Program-made: the position numbers and the translations under genes
The notes under the pieces: generated by a model
Told to the model about the DNA's origin: nothing
Database searches by the model: none
What the model saw: only the letters and a program-made list of their open reading frames with translations
Part shown: positions 11,301-22,707 of the stretch, one piece after another
Layout: every line of letters starts with the position of its first letter
Position numbering within the stretch: the first letter of the stretch is position 1
Origin: Watersipora subatra
Lineage: Eukaryota; Bryozoa; Gymnolaemata; Cheilostomatida; Watersiporidae
Length of the DNA stretch: 64,000 nt
Direction: 5' to 3'
Assembly (NCBI RefSeq): GCF_963576615.1
Contig: NC_088711.1
Span: 39,800,621 to 39,864,620, forward strand

Positions 11301-14300
11301 TCAATGTTTGTTTACTTTATACTCTTTAGTCTTAGACACAAGTCTGACTGCAGCTAGTTGCTAGATGTTAGACATTAGATTAAAGACAAATAATTACTGT
11401 CAATTTCTTCTTGCGCATCCTCTGGTTGTACCGCTCGAGCGATTGGTGGAATTTGATAGTCAGATGGAGGTGGTGGAGGTGGTGGAGGTGGTGGAGGGGG
11501 TGGTGGAGGTGAAGGTGGAAAGGCGTGTTGAAACAATAACTTGAATAAAGCCTGTGCTCCTTTGTACATTGCTGCTCCCACTGCAACTGCTCCTTCTACA
11601 GGCCCAATTGCAGCCGCTGCTGTAATATGTTATATAACATAATTATGGTAGTTGAGTACGCAATGTAGCCAGAAATAATTTATCTAATGTAACAGTAGTA
11701 CCCCAGAATCTACTTTCTAGACACTGAAATTTTTAAAAGGACACTGAACAAATTTACTAAGGAGATAACCCTGTTAGACTTCTAAAAAAATATAAAAGGC
11801 AACCTTCTAACTGTGAAGCTCCCGTAACTTCTAGGAATATCTCATAATTAACCAATCTATATATATGTTTCTCAAAGTATGTCGTATGTCAGCATTCCGG
11901 CTACAACTATTAAAATCTTGATAATGAAATTTTGAATTCTGATGGATTAGAACTCATGACGATTGCATCGACAGGTTTTTATCCAGACACTCTACCATTG
12001 CACTAGAGCAGCATAGTAATCAGATACGTTTTCATATACTGAATAAGACATGCAAGCGCTAATTATTTTAGCCTTGCATCCATAACTTATGATGATCCGG
12101 TTCAGAAATATTTTCGGACCAAAGTATATGCAACACGATGTTTTTTTTTTGTTGAAGCTAATAATTTATCTCGAACTTAAAATTTGGCGATTTTTGTACT
12201 GATTATATACGTTATCAAAAGATATACGTTGCATCGATGTTTCATAGTTTACATATTTACTATTTATTTTACATCTACATTTAGTTTGCTACTAATTTAT
12301 TTCAGCTGCTCAGAAGACTTTTTCTTCCCAGTTACATTATGTTTTTTGGATTCTGATTTGGCCTTTTGCGCTCCGCAATCATTAAATACGAACAGAGATT
12401 TTGTTTGTTTAAAAAATCTATTTACATTATTTTATTCAGGTCAAATCGAAACATCTTTGTTTGTATGAATATTTTTCAAATTTTTTATTTAACGGTTATT
12501 TTAATACCAATATAGTATATTAACAAGCAAAATTTCCTTTCTTCATAAGGTGAATATAGTGGTCCTTAAAAACACGATCCACAAAAGTTCCTATCAGTGC
12601 TCACTTTGTTTATTAGCTTACACGTATTTACTTCTAAACCTAACCAATTAGTAATTAGTAATTAGTTTCACATTTTACAACACACAATTGTCAGATTACT
12701 GTGAGATTATCTGAAAGATTTATTGTGTAAGATTACAAGTGTCAGTTATTCCTCGCTCTCTTATATTTACATATATTTAAATACTTTTAGAAATTTATAT
12801 ATTTAGATTTACATTGTCTCATTACATTTATAAACTTATTATAACTATCAAAGTTTATAATGTAAGTTTTAAAAGTTTGTTTCATTACCGTCATTATTTC
12901 AACTTGCATTTTTGAAACGTAATTTGAGTATCGTGTTTGAGGCTTAAAAATTATTCATTTTCCATCACTGTTATTATTACTTAGTTACTTTCTAATCTTT
13001 ATTATTAATATCAATTTTTTATTCAACCATTTTTGGCAGACATTGTTGCAATAAAATTTCAACTATAAAGTATTACCATATTCTGTCGTGTTTTTTTAAT
13101 AATCTGTTAAATACATGCATTCTCAGAAGTTGCACGCTGCGTAATGACTCCAAAAAAAGAACTTGCTATGATTCATTAGAGAAAAGAAAGACTTAGAACA
13201 GACAGGCTGACTAAACTGGAAACCTTGGGAACTTAACAGCAAAGAAACGAACGCTTAGCAAAGGGTATAGATAGGAGAGCACAACCTTGAGCATCGCAGA
13301 CTGACGAACAACGCCCACAAGGTTTTGCACAACACTGCAAAACAAACTGCAATCATGCAACTGTATACCAAATAACCTTTGATTGTAATCATAGCGAAAT
13401 AGACTATATTTAGCCATTACTCTCTAATGAGTTCACATTTACATTTAAATACTTTTACATTTTTATTTTTCCTTCAAATTTATTGTAACAAAACACTTCT
13501 TTCAAGGTATACAAATTTAAACTTACAGTTGTTTGAAAACCTTTACAGTTGTTTTATTTATTTTTAATTTAGTTGTCTTGCACAAAACCCTTTCCTTATG
13601 ATGTGAAGTTTAAAAGTTGCATTTGTTTGACAAAGTTTGAAAATCTTTACAGTTGTTTTTATTTTCTCTCCTAATTTATTTCAACTACACAAAACATTTT
13701 TTTCATGACATGTAGTTTGAGAGTTGGAATGACAAATAATGTTACATGTTACATACAAAATCAATTTTTTCGTACAAAGACTTTTTATTACCCGGACAAC
13801 GCTGGGTAGCAAAGCTAGTAAAAATATATTTCTAACATTCCATAAAGTAGGAACTTAAACTGAGGCTCTACATATCTAGATTTTCTCAAGCTGGATAAAT
13901 TGTAGTTAATAATAAACTAAGTAAGAGACAAAACAAGCAAAGAACTTAAACCAGGTGCTGAAACGAAGAAATAAGATCGGTGGTCGGGTCAAAAAGAAGA
14001 TTAACATTCTTTTAAATAGTTTAATTATAAACATTTAAGGGCAACAGTAAAACTTTACTCTTTTCCTTTCTCACCTTCCCTTACCCTTCAGCACTCAGAT
14101 TTCAAACCTTTGCTTACCTACAGTCGTTTCCACAGTTTCAAGTACCACACTTGTTACTAGCTCCTCTGCAGTTGTAAAAAAACAAATGAAGACTATTGAT
14201 TGTGTAACCACCAGAAATGATAATGAAAAGCTGTTGTATTTACAAATTTAACAAAAAACTGTTAGACTATTATCTAAAAGCAGCATAAAAAACTATATTG

Positions 14301-17300
14301 TACATTCTACATGGTTTTAAACTTAATGGACCTAAAAAAATCTAGCTGTCATAATGAACTGCCACATTTTTCTCCTAAAAATTTATCACAAAAGTGAATG
14401 AATCAAAAGCTGCACCATCTATTGATGCAACTGGCAATATTTTACTATACTCTGTCAAAAAATTTAAATAAAATAATATCCTTCAGTAGCGGACATCTGG
14501 TTTTTTAATTGAAGTATAAAAAGGCATTTGATAGCCTATAAATCTTTACTTACTATGATAATATTTTATATATCTCTACATACCCCAGTGATAATTAACC
14601 TATATATTTTTACTTATCATAATAATAGACTATATATATTTATATAAGCTGATGATAACCTATATATCTTTACTTATCATAATAATAGTCTATATATCTT
14701 TATATAAGCTGATGATAACCTGTATATATTTACTTATCATAATAATAGTCTATATATCTTTATATAAGCTGATGATAACCTATATATATTTACTTATCAT
14801 AATAATAGACTATATATATTTATATAAGCTGATGATAACCTATATATCTTTACTTATCATAATAATAGTCTATATATATTTATATAAGCTGATGATAACC
14901 TATATATCTTTACTTATCATAATAATAGTCTATATATCTTTATATAAGCTGATGATAACCTATATATCTTTACTTATCATAATAATAGTCTATATATCTT
15001 TATATAAGCTGATGATAACCTATATATATTTACTTATCATAATAATAGTCTATATATCTTTACATAGGCTGATGATAACCTATATATCTTTACTTATCAT
15101 AATAATAGTCTATATATATCTATATAAACTGATGATAACCTATATATTTTTACTTATTATAATAATAGTCTATATATCTTTATATAAGCTGATGATAACC
15201 TATATATATTTACTTATCATAATAATAGTCTATATATCTTTATATAAGCTGATGATAACCTATATATCTTTACTTATCATAATAATAGTCTATATATCTT
15301 TACATAGGCTGATGATAACCTATATATCTTTACTTATCATAATAATAGTCTATATATATTTATATAAGCTGATGATAACCTATATATTTTACTTATCATA
15401 ATAATAGACTATATATCTTTATATAAGCTGATGATAACCTATATATCTTTACTTATCATAATAATAGTCTATATATCTTTATATAAGCTGATGATAACAT
15501 ATATATATTTACTTATCATAATAATAGTCTATATATCTTTATATAAGCTGATGATAACATATATATATTTACTTATCATAATAATAGTCTATATATCTTT
15601 ATATAAGCTGATGATAACCTATATATATTTACTTATCATAATAATAGTCTATATATCTTTATATAAGCTGATGATAACCTATATATATTTACTTATCATA
15701 ATAATAGTCTATATATCTTTATATAAGCTGATGATAACATATATATCTTTACTTATCATAATAATAGTCTATATATCTTTACATAGGCTGATGATAACCT
15801 ATATATCTTTACTTATCATAATAATAGTCTATATATATTTATATAAGCTGATGTTAACCTATATATTTTTACTTATTATAATTATAGTCTATATATCTTT
15901 ATATAAGCTGATGATAACCTATATATCTTTACTTATCATAATAATAGTCTATATATATTTATATAAGCTGATGATAACCTATATATATTTACTTATCATA
16001 ATAATAGTCTATATATCTTTACATAGGCTGATGATAACCTATATATCTTTACTTATCATAATAATAGTCTATATATCTTTATATAAGCTGATGATAACCT
16101 ATATATCTGTACTTATCATAATAATAGTCTATATATATTTATATAAGCTGATGTTAACCTATATATTTTTACTTATTATAATTATAGTCTATTTATCTTT
16201 ATATAAGCTGATGATAACCTATATATCTTTACTTATCATAATAATAGTCTATATATCTTTATATAAGCTGATGATAACCTATATATATTTACTTATCATA
16301 ATAATAGTCTATATATATTTATATAAGCTGATGTTAACCTATATATTTTTACTTATTATAATTATAGTCTATTTATCTTTATATAAGCTGATGTTAATCT
16401 AAATATATTTACTTATCATAATAATAGTCTATATATTTTTATATAAGCTGATGATAACCTATATATATTTACTTATCATAATAATAGTCTATATATATTT
16501 ATATAAGCTGATGATAACCTACCTATATATTTTTACTTATTATAATTATAGTCTATATATTTTTAAATAAGCTGATGATAATTTATATATCTTTACTTCT
16601 CATAATGCTTATCAGCTCACATAATAGTTTATATGTCTTAACTCATGCTAAAAATAGCCTATATTTTTACTTACCCTAATTTGAACTTGCATATCATTAC
16701 GTGCCATCATTACATTACTTATTACATTTTTACTAACAATAATAAGAGCTGATGTATTTTACTTACCGTAAAAACAGAACATATATCTTTACTTATCTTA
16801 AAGACAGATTATATATCTTGAGTTACTGTAATGGTCCCATATATATTATGACGTACCCTGTTCTTCCATTTCTGTATTTCTTTCATAAGATTGCTGTCTG
16901 CTGCTCTGCTTAAGGTGAGAGTCTCTCATATTGTTAATCTTTTCCTCAAAGTGCTTAATCTTTTGACTTGTCTTCTTAAGCTTTGCTTCGACCTCATCAA
17001 TGGATTTTTTGTATTGTTCAAGTTTCCTTTCGAGCTTTTCTTTTTCTTGTGTCATGTTGTCGGTTTTTGCACTCAAATTTTTCAGTTCATGCTCACACTT
17101 AGCTTTTTTTTCTTTCAATTCCTTCAACTCTTTTTGTTCCCTTTCCATTTTCTTTCTCAGCTCCTCTTGCTGAGTCCTCAATAGATGGTATTCTGCACAA
17201 AATAATTACATCAATTTCAACTTTCAATATTTGATACAACTCTGAGGCCGTTTATGTAAAAAATGGTATATGTATGTGTATGTGTATGACAACTAACCTT

Positions 17301-17621
17301 CAAGATAATCTGAATCTGTGCTAGCTGTCCGCAATTCTTCATTGTTTTGAATTTGTTGGTTTTTCTGTTCAAGTTTGCTGGTTGTTTCTTGGTGTTTGTT
17401 TGAAAGACAATTGTATTTGCGCTTTACATCATCAAGCTCTTTGCTAATATAATGTACTTTTTGACAAGTTGACTCTAATTCCTTTTTCAGTCTGTTGAGT
17501 TGTTCTTCTGTCTTTTTCTCAGCTTTTTGTAGGTCATCTCTCAACTTAACCAGCTTGCCATTGGTTGTTTCCAAACTACGTTTTTGTTTGGTGAATGTGG
17601 ATTGGGGATCATTAAACTTTT
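7542..17621 (-). CDS. Coiled-coil exon set A (paralogue of exons 2–7 of the ankyrin/coiled-coil gene)
   Basis: Six minus-strand exons: 17298–17621, 16857–17192, 14118–14165, 11398–11619, 7945–8031 and 7542–7651. All but the last end at a GT donor, all start after an AG, all internal ones are phase 1/1, and there is no stop before TAG at 7542–7544. Lengths equal gene B for four exons (324, 336, 87, 110 nt), and the proteins align through their length. Exons 2 and 3 are strongly charged, heptad-like coiled coil. Exon 4 is 48 nt instead of 63 and has lost the hydrophobic segment. Exon 5 holds a long polyproline run. No ankyrin first exon or ATG was found upstream, so this is either a truncated paralogue or an alternative 3' cassette. 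Function unknown. Confidence 0.75.
7945..8031 (-). CDS. Set A exon 6 (29-codon acidic exon)
   Basis: The exon lies between TTTTATAG and GTAAATATG and encodes [20 protein letters not shown]…. It is 87 nt, as are the two homologous exons in gene B. The core D.WI..T pattern is kept in all three copies. Confidence 0.78.
8170..8400. repeat. TA/TAAA-rich microsatellite
   Basis: An imperfect TATA/TAAATA tract in the intron upstream of set A exon 6. Frames through it encode only alternating I and Y. Confidence 0.9.
8415..9840. other. Less AT-rich stretch of unknown origin
   Basis: This part of the intron is visibly richer in G and C than its surroundings and lies between TA tracts, which suggests an old insertion. 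Frames are broken on both strands, and no reverse transcriptase, integrase or transposase motif could be recognised. Confidence 0.4.
9955..10215. repeat. Short dispersed repeat, copy 1
   Basis: This matches 41640–41935 in direct orientation (ACAGTTCAAG.TGCAA, GAGACTTCTA, TGTGGTAAGGC.GA.TTGG.AGCCAACC). Both copies lie on the 3' side of related exons: this one in set A, the other just downstream of gene B. Confidence 0.55.
10764..11229 (+). pseudogene. Unrecognised broken open frame (hypothetical)
   Basis: Two plus-strand frames overlap: 10764–11006 encodes about 80 residues with a hydrophobic stretch ([18 protein letters not shown]), and 10999–11229 encodes [16 protein letters not shown]…. 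Removing one base near 10979 would join them, so this may be a decayed short gene or element ORF. It sits in an intron of set A on the opposite strand. No family was recognised. Confidence 0.3.
11398..11619 (-). CDS. Set A exon 5 with polyproline tract
   Basis: Acceptor AACATATTACAG and donor ACA|GTAATT. The exon encodes [18 protein letters not shown]…, a run of about 15 prolines and [12 protein letters not shown]. The same start and end appear in gene B exon 5, whose proline stretch is only SPPPLSPD. The proline run is coded by a CCA/CCC/CCT repeat and probably varies in length between individuals. Confidence 0.75.
11866..13822 (+). mobile_element. Dispersed element, Helentron-like ends (long copy)
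   Basis: The copy starts ATATATGTTTCTCAAAGTATG and ends ACCCGGACAACGCTGGGTAGC…AAGCTAGTA. The same start and end bound 23985–24668 (plus) and 49996–50392 (minus). The end carries a small GC hairpin followed by CTAGTA, as in Helitron/Helentron-type termini; no Rep/helicase coding was seen. A tRNA-like stretch lies on the minus strand at about 11935–12010 (A-box-like TAGTGCAATGGTAGAG, B-box-like GAGTTCTAATCC). Confidence 0.5.
14118..14165 (-). CDS. Set A exon 4 (short; hydrophobic segment lost)
   Basis: The acceptor ACAACTGCAG and donor GTAAGC bound [16 protein letters not shown]. It occupies the place of gene B exon 4, whose 63 nt encode YLFIIPVVLVSVALA. Phase is 1/1, as for the other exons. 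The call rests on position, phase and partial identity, so it is weaker than the neighbouring exons. Confidence 0.6.
14560..16620. repeat. 60-bp minisatellite, about 33 monomers
   Basis: The monomer is AAGCTGATGATAACCTATAT followed by CTTTACTTATCATAATAATAG and TCTATATATCTTTATAT. Most units are exactly 60 bp; one near 15385 lacks a base and one near 16520 has an insertion. A variant with ACATAGG recurs at about 15061, 15301, 15781 and 16021 (spacing 240, 480, 240), showing higher-order duplication of four or eight monomers. The array lies in the intron between set A exons 4 and 3. Confidence 0.97.
16857..17192 (-). CDS. Set A exon 3 (coiled coil)
   Basis: Acceptor TTTTGTGCAG and donor CAGG|GTACGT. 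It encodes [20 protein letters not shown]… and continues as a K/E/Q-rich coiled coil of about 100 residues ending EMEEQG. It has the same length as gene B exon 3 (336 nt). Confidence 0.8.
17298..17621 (-). CDS. Set A exon 2 (coiled coil)
   Basis: The acceptor ATATACTTTAG in phase 1 leads to [13 protein letters not shown]…, and the exon ends NSDYLEG-like (TDSDYLEG) at a GTTAGT donor. It aligns residue for residue with gene B exon 2 (324 nt both), including [23 protein letters not shown]. The open frame continues upstream of the acceptor to about 17650, so a different start is possible. Confidence 0.8.
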
Positions 17622-17649
17622 CTAAAGTATATTTCAATAAAGCTAACAA

Positions 17650-18640
17650 GTTAAGGAATCGCAGCTAAAAAGAAAAAAACTTTTCCATGAAGTGGAACTT
17701 TGTTTAAAATATGTTTAAGAAAAATAAGAGAACAAAGAATTAGATCTGTACAATAATTACATATACGCAACATATCAAGCTTAAAACAAGCCATTTTTCT
17801 CAGGTTTTGATGTGAGGAAGGCCACCATTGTATATAATTTTTATGCAAGTCGATATTAATGAATGCACAACACTGATAATAGAGTGTTAGGCACCAATGG
17901 TATTTCAATGGTTTAGTACAAACTGTTTGTAATGTTATACAAATAAATGTAGTTATCAATGTATCAACACAGATTGAGTTCATGTTAATTTTGATTATAC
18001 CAAAAACTGTAATTGTATAGCCAAAATATAATAGACTAGAAATTCCACTGTCATACAGCCCACGACCAAAGAGATGGCCAGAGACATTGGCAAAAGAATA
18101 AAGGGTACTGATGGTTGAGAAATGCAATATTAGCAATCAAATGGCTCTGCAGTGCAATAGGATAACTGCAATGGTAGCTGTAATGTACTGGGTGTGGGTG
18201 TTATTATATACAACAATAAGCAATAATGAATGGAAAAGATGTTTATATTTTCCCCCTGCAATAGGAGAAATGCAATATTGGCCAATATTAGAAGTAAAAT
18301 GCACTGATATTCTTAGAATAATCAATTTTATTAATATAGTAATAATAGAAAACCAATACACAATTTTGTTTACATTTCAAAACGTCATAGCTAGCAATAT
18401 CGAGAAGTTGTGGTATTTATATAGGTTTTTAGAAAATTTATTTAAAAAGTGTTTGGTTATGACAAACAACAACAATGAAAGGAAAATATTACACGTTTAT
18501 ATCTCTCCCTTGCAATAGGAGAAATGCAATGTTGGCCAATATTATAAGTAAAATGCACTGATATTATTAAAATAACCAATATTGTTAATATAGTAATACA
18601 GCAATAATAGAAAACCTATGAGCGTTCACGCGTCTCGAAG
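17650..18640. other. Upstream flank of set A with a short direct duplication
   Basis: No ankyrin exon or ATG-initiated homologue of gene B exon 1 lies here. 18249–18360 and 18505–18620 are a diverged direct repeat (GCAATAGGAGAAATGCAAT, AGTAAAATGCACTGATAT). 17660–17835 recurs at 23800–23975. Confidence 0.55.
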
Positions 18641-18659
18641 ATTTCTGCAAACTGCAGCA

Positions 18660-18787
18660 AAATAAAAGCTGTTATAAAAGTGTTATAAAGCTGTAGGCCT
18701 AATTTACTGTAATGTATGTAAACTGTGTACTATACACAGTTTGAAATTTGGTTGCGTTGAATGTAGAAAGGTTTTTATAAGCGATCT
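18660..18787. repeat. Left part of a K-family repeat copy, cut by the Kolobok-like insertion
   Basis: This matches the family at 51.6–54.1 kb (CTGTAGGCCTAATTTACTG, ACAGTTTGAAATTTGGTTG, GAATGTAGAAAGGTTTTTA.A.GCGAT). The same copy resumes at 22836. Confidence 0.75.
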
Positions 18788-18791
18788 TTAA

Positions 18792-18919
18792 AGGTTGACT
18801 TGCAACAAAATTCACATTACAGTTATTTGGTATCAAAAGATTCGCCATGTCTTACTCTATTGTGTTGTAGGTGCCAAATATGTGGGAATGTGATTAAAAG
18901 CTCGTAAAAGCTAAAAAAC
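18792..18919 (+). repeat. Left inverted terminal repeat of the Kolobok-like element
   Basis: About 128 bp, matching the right terminal repeat in inverted orientation with few differences. Confidence 0.9.
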
Positions 18920-19419
18920 GAACAGGAAATCGCAGCCACACGAGACCGCCCTAGTTTGGATTCGTTTTCCAAAACGGCTAAAATGTGACGTATGTGTGCT
19001 AAAACGGCTAAAATGTGTGCGAGATAGTTTATGTTTACACTTTCATGCATCCTTATTCGTCGAACTATTTTCACAAATATACTTCACGCTTGCGATAAAA
19101 ACCATGTCTATTGTTCTTACGCGTCTATTTTATCGGCATCGTAATGCTGCAACTTTGAGCACTGATATCTCAAAACATAGCATAAAAATATGTTTAATTT
19201 TTTAAGCTTAACTTGAACGATTGCATATCATCCTCTGATAAAAATGATGAGCCTTTTGGTCCGCTATGATTGTTGAAAAATGCTGTAGAAATTTTTCGCG
19301 CCATATAGCGGGAATTGTAAGTCACATGACCAGACAATGTTAGTTTCAGTTCAAGTTTGATCTATCGCAAATAGCAAACACGTTTCTCATATTAAACTTG
19401 TTTATTTCAATTCGTCATA

Positions 19420-22076
19420 ATGTCTAACGCGCCACATAGTGTTTATGCAGCTGCCAAGCTGAGAAGCACCTTTTTTTTGGCCAAGAGCTGAGAAAAGACC
19501 AGACCTCCACCGGGCGTGGAACAACTGGGTGAAGCTGGATGTGACAAACTTTATTTATTCGCCTGCTTACTCTTACCTTTGTTTTCGCCAGTTCAAAGAC
19601 GACATGTTTTCTAACCTGTTTGCATACTCCACATGTCACCAAAGCACGTGAGTAATTTATTTTATGAACTACTTGTATTAGTAGTTGTAACTCGGGTTAT
19701 TTTCTAGTATTCTCCTAATAGTACTGTATTAATCTATATTTAATATAACAATATTAATGTCATTTAATTGTAATATTATTAGTATTTCATCTTTTTAATT
19801 ACGTGTATTATCCTTATTATAATAACAAAACTAATTCATACTGCATATCTATCTGTAAAACGTAATATATTAATATATAATTGATAAAATAATGTTGTTT
19901 CACGATTAATTTCGCCAAATTTCTAAACCCCACTCACTTATAGATATGTTATATAAAATAGTTATTGTCATTTTCTGGTATCATCGTTAATAGCATATTA
20001 ATATTGTTTGTTGATAATTATTAGTATTAGATGAAGAATTTGTGCCAACCACTGAAGACTGGGAAGAGTTTGAGCGCTATGTTGGCCAGCGTCAAACGCT
20101 CTCCAATTACATGTAAGATAGAGCTGAACTAAACCAAACTTGACAAAATATAAAAAATATCCATAGAGTTATTACTCACATTTTATTTTTACAATATCAT
20201 GGATTCTGATAGGGTTTTGTAAAATCTGTGTCATGATTGCATGGCTATATATTTATTCTTTTTCTGATCAAGCAAATATGATATAATAACAGGAAATGAT
20301 GTTGTACATATCTTATTGCAAGTCAACTATTGTGTCGTGATTTCAGACCCGAATCCTCCTTCAAAGAGGAGAAAATAATAGTAAGTGTGACAGCACTCCA
20401 GCGATTATTTCACTGTCACACCTGCGCCCTCCCCTGCTCATTCACGATGGTGCGAGAAGGCGGATGGGTAGAGTTCAAGGTTACATGTGCCTCCTGTCAC
20501 CGATCGTACACTTGGGAAACAACTGCCAGGGTGAACAGAGCTCACGTCATCAACCCCCTGCTGGCAGCTGCATCACTCTTTTCTGGCGGATGCCTTACGC
20601 AGAACTTCCGTTTTCTGTCGCTCCTGAACATCGCAATACCAAGCCACAGCGTTTGCCTCTACCAACAAAGAGAATACTTACATGGTGTGAGTGTTAATAT
20701 TTACTCATAAACTTGGAAAATGTGAGTAAAAGCTTGGCACACTAATTGAATAACGACATTTAGAAACAATTTTTTTCTTGAAATGAAAATATGTCATCCT
20801 TCAAGCAAAATATATTATAATTCAAAATTCTGATTCTTCATCATAATATAGCACAAAAAGGGGGAAGAGGATTCTACATTCTTAGACTAATGATAATGAT
20901 ACAAATTAATCTTGTATAATGAAGTTTTACAATATTTTACAGTGTATTGCTGAGCAGTACACCCTGCATAACGAGGGATTGATGGCAGCAATCGATTGGG
21001 AGCTTGATTTGGCAGGTGACGGTAGATGCGATAGTCCGGGGCATTGCGCACTATACAGAGCCTACACTATGATGGATCAGAGCTGCGGTTTAATAGTCAG
21101 CAGCCATCTTGTCAAGGTAAAACTTTGACAGTTTTTACTTCACAGCCTGACAAAAACCCAAATTTTTTAGTAGTTATCAATACATAAACATGAAGTTGCT
21201 CATTTAGCTAAATAGTTCATTCAAATAATGTGAAAGTAATTGTTGGTCGTAACTTTCTTTATTTTGCAGTCAACAGAGACCACCAGCTCTAACACCATGG
21301 AGCTGGAAGGCTTCAAGCGATGCCAGTCCGATCTAATTTCCCACGGCCTGAGAGTGAGGTCCATTACAACGGATGTTGTTACAAAGGTTGTGTGCATACT
21401 GCAAGCTTGTGTTTTGGCTTATGCCGCAAATTTGTCGCCGTGAGCGACGGCCTCTACCTGCCTGCTTGGTGTCTAAGATTCGGGCTCTTTTCCCACCAAC
21501 GGATGATGAAGAAGAGTTTGCAGACTTGCAAACAAGATTTGCGGCATAAACCAAAACACAAGATTGCGGTATGCACACAACCTTTTCCGAGCATTTGGCG
21601 ATGGCTCTCCAAATGGGAATAGATTATCTACCAAAACAATTATTGAAAAACAATAATTGCTGATCATCAAAATAATCTCGATCTTTATATAATAAAATCA
21701 TAAAACTAATACACTCTACTGTAGTAAGTGTACAAGCCAAATATACCAGTTCTCCTTGTGTTCCACGAGTTCAGAATATGTGTGTTCAACTGATGCATTA
21801 AATGTGTAACACAAGAATTTTAGATAATGCTTGACACATTAGCATAGCCTTGGTGTTGTTGGCATTAAATGAATATCCAACTCACTATGATATCGCAGGT
21901 AATTATTCCACTTCAACTCAAGGGGTGCAGACGCCACAAATTCGTTTACACCAGGATGCATACACAGGCATTCATGCTCCCCTCGGTCAAGGAGACAATG
22001 CGCAAACTCAGCACAAACATTCAGGAAGAGATGGCATGTCTTGACAACGCTTGCAGGCACACCACTCTGTAGCCGG
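19420..22076 (+). pseudogene. Kolobok-type transposase gene, spliced and broken
   Basis: The first exon (ATG at 19420) resembles a THAP domain (WPRAEKRPDLHRAWNNWVK…YLCFRQFKDD) but loses frame in a run of eight T and lacks most zinc ligands. Later exon-like blocks: 20030–20113; about 20340–20690, with C..C pairs (CHTCALPC, CASCHRSY) and NIAIPSHSVCLYQQREYLHG; 20941–21115, with DLAGDGRCDSPGHCALY and YTMMDQS, the first catalytic aspartate region; and 21270–21386, with SNTMELEGF and ITTD, the second. The last block is interrupted by a 200-bp foldback insertion, and the C-terminal part is fragmentary. Confidence 0.7.
21381..21589. mobile_element. Foldback MITE nested in the transposase
   Basis: Arms of about 47 bp (AAGGTTGTGTGCATACTGCA… and its reverse complement with a few changes, ending …GTATGCACACAACCTT) enclose a loop of about 100 bp. 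It interrupts the exon right after the ITTD motif. No clear target duplication was seen. Confidence 0.75.
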
Positions 22077-22358
22077 TGGTATTAGCTCCTAAAGAAATGA
22101 ACAGATATGTCTATGCAACCATAGCTAATACATCAGGTCGATGTTATCCAACAGTATATCAGTGCAGCACTAGATTTAAATATTAAAATTGTTAATGTTG
22201 TCATTCGAGAAAAATCTGTAATTATTTTTTCGCAATATTGAAGCGATAATTATCATCATTATAATCATATATAATAATATTCGTTCTATCACTCTCAAGC
22301 TAAAACTATTACTACTAGCTAGCTTGGCACATAAGAGCTGGCTAGTGGCGGTGCTTAC

Positions 22359-22448
22359 TTGCTGGGAGGTTTGATTCTGTTGAAGATCTTCTTCAGATAG
22401 AGCGTCAGGCTCGAAACGCCAGGGTCTTAACTTTTCAGAATTTGACAT
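22359..22448 (-). CDS. First exon of a second, convergent ORF of the transposon
   Basis: ATG followed by SNSEKLRPWRFEPDALSEED, 30 codons ending at a GTAAGC donor. The R-P-x-x-F-E-P motif is familiar from P2X7-cytoplasmic-domain-like proteins that are often multicopy in invertebrate genomes; that link is from memory and is not proven here. No second exon could be placed. Confidence 0.4.
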
Positions 22449-22707
22449 TTTTTTATGAACGCGACTCAGACACGAATAGTGGAACGGAATGGCCAAGCCG
22501 AAACTGTAAAGTAGCGAGCATCTATATTTGATACGGAGTCTGAGGTAAAACCCGAAGTGTTTATCATAAACTATTGCTACGATAAGTTTGATATTGAGCT
22601 TTTTATTGGCCTTTCAATTCACGCGAGAACATCACGTGACAAGACAATAACCATACAGCGCGGATACGTCATCGAAATCAAGAGATTCCAATCTACGGCG
22701 GCTTTTT

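Noticed and set aside
11380..11586. His/Leu-rich frame overlapping set A exon 5
   Set aside because: It is a shifted reading of the proline-coding repeat; the exon frame is supported by homology to gene B.
11935..12010. Functional tRNA gene on the minus strand
   Set aside because: A- and B-box-like parts are visible, but no acceptor stem could be paired, and it lies inside a repeat element.
14652..16402. Two long open frames (249 and 323 codons) over the 60-bp array
   Set aside because: They are a consequence of a 60-bp AT-rich repeat lacking stops in one phase; the composition is only I/Y/L/K/M/T/S and the frame breaks with a one-base deletion.
17651..18136. 161-codon minus-strand frame upstream of set A exon 2
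   Set aside because: No ankyrin pattern, no splice donor in phase with exon 2, AT-driven composition; much of it matches a non-coding duplicate at 23.8–24.0 kb.
20464..20697. Frame overlapping the transposase exon
   Set aside because: It is a shadow of the frame that carries the CHTC/CASC zinc-like pairs.
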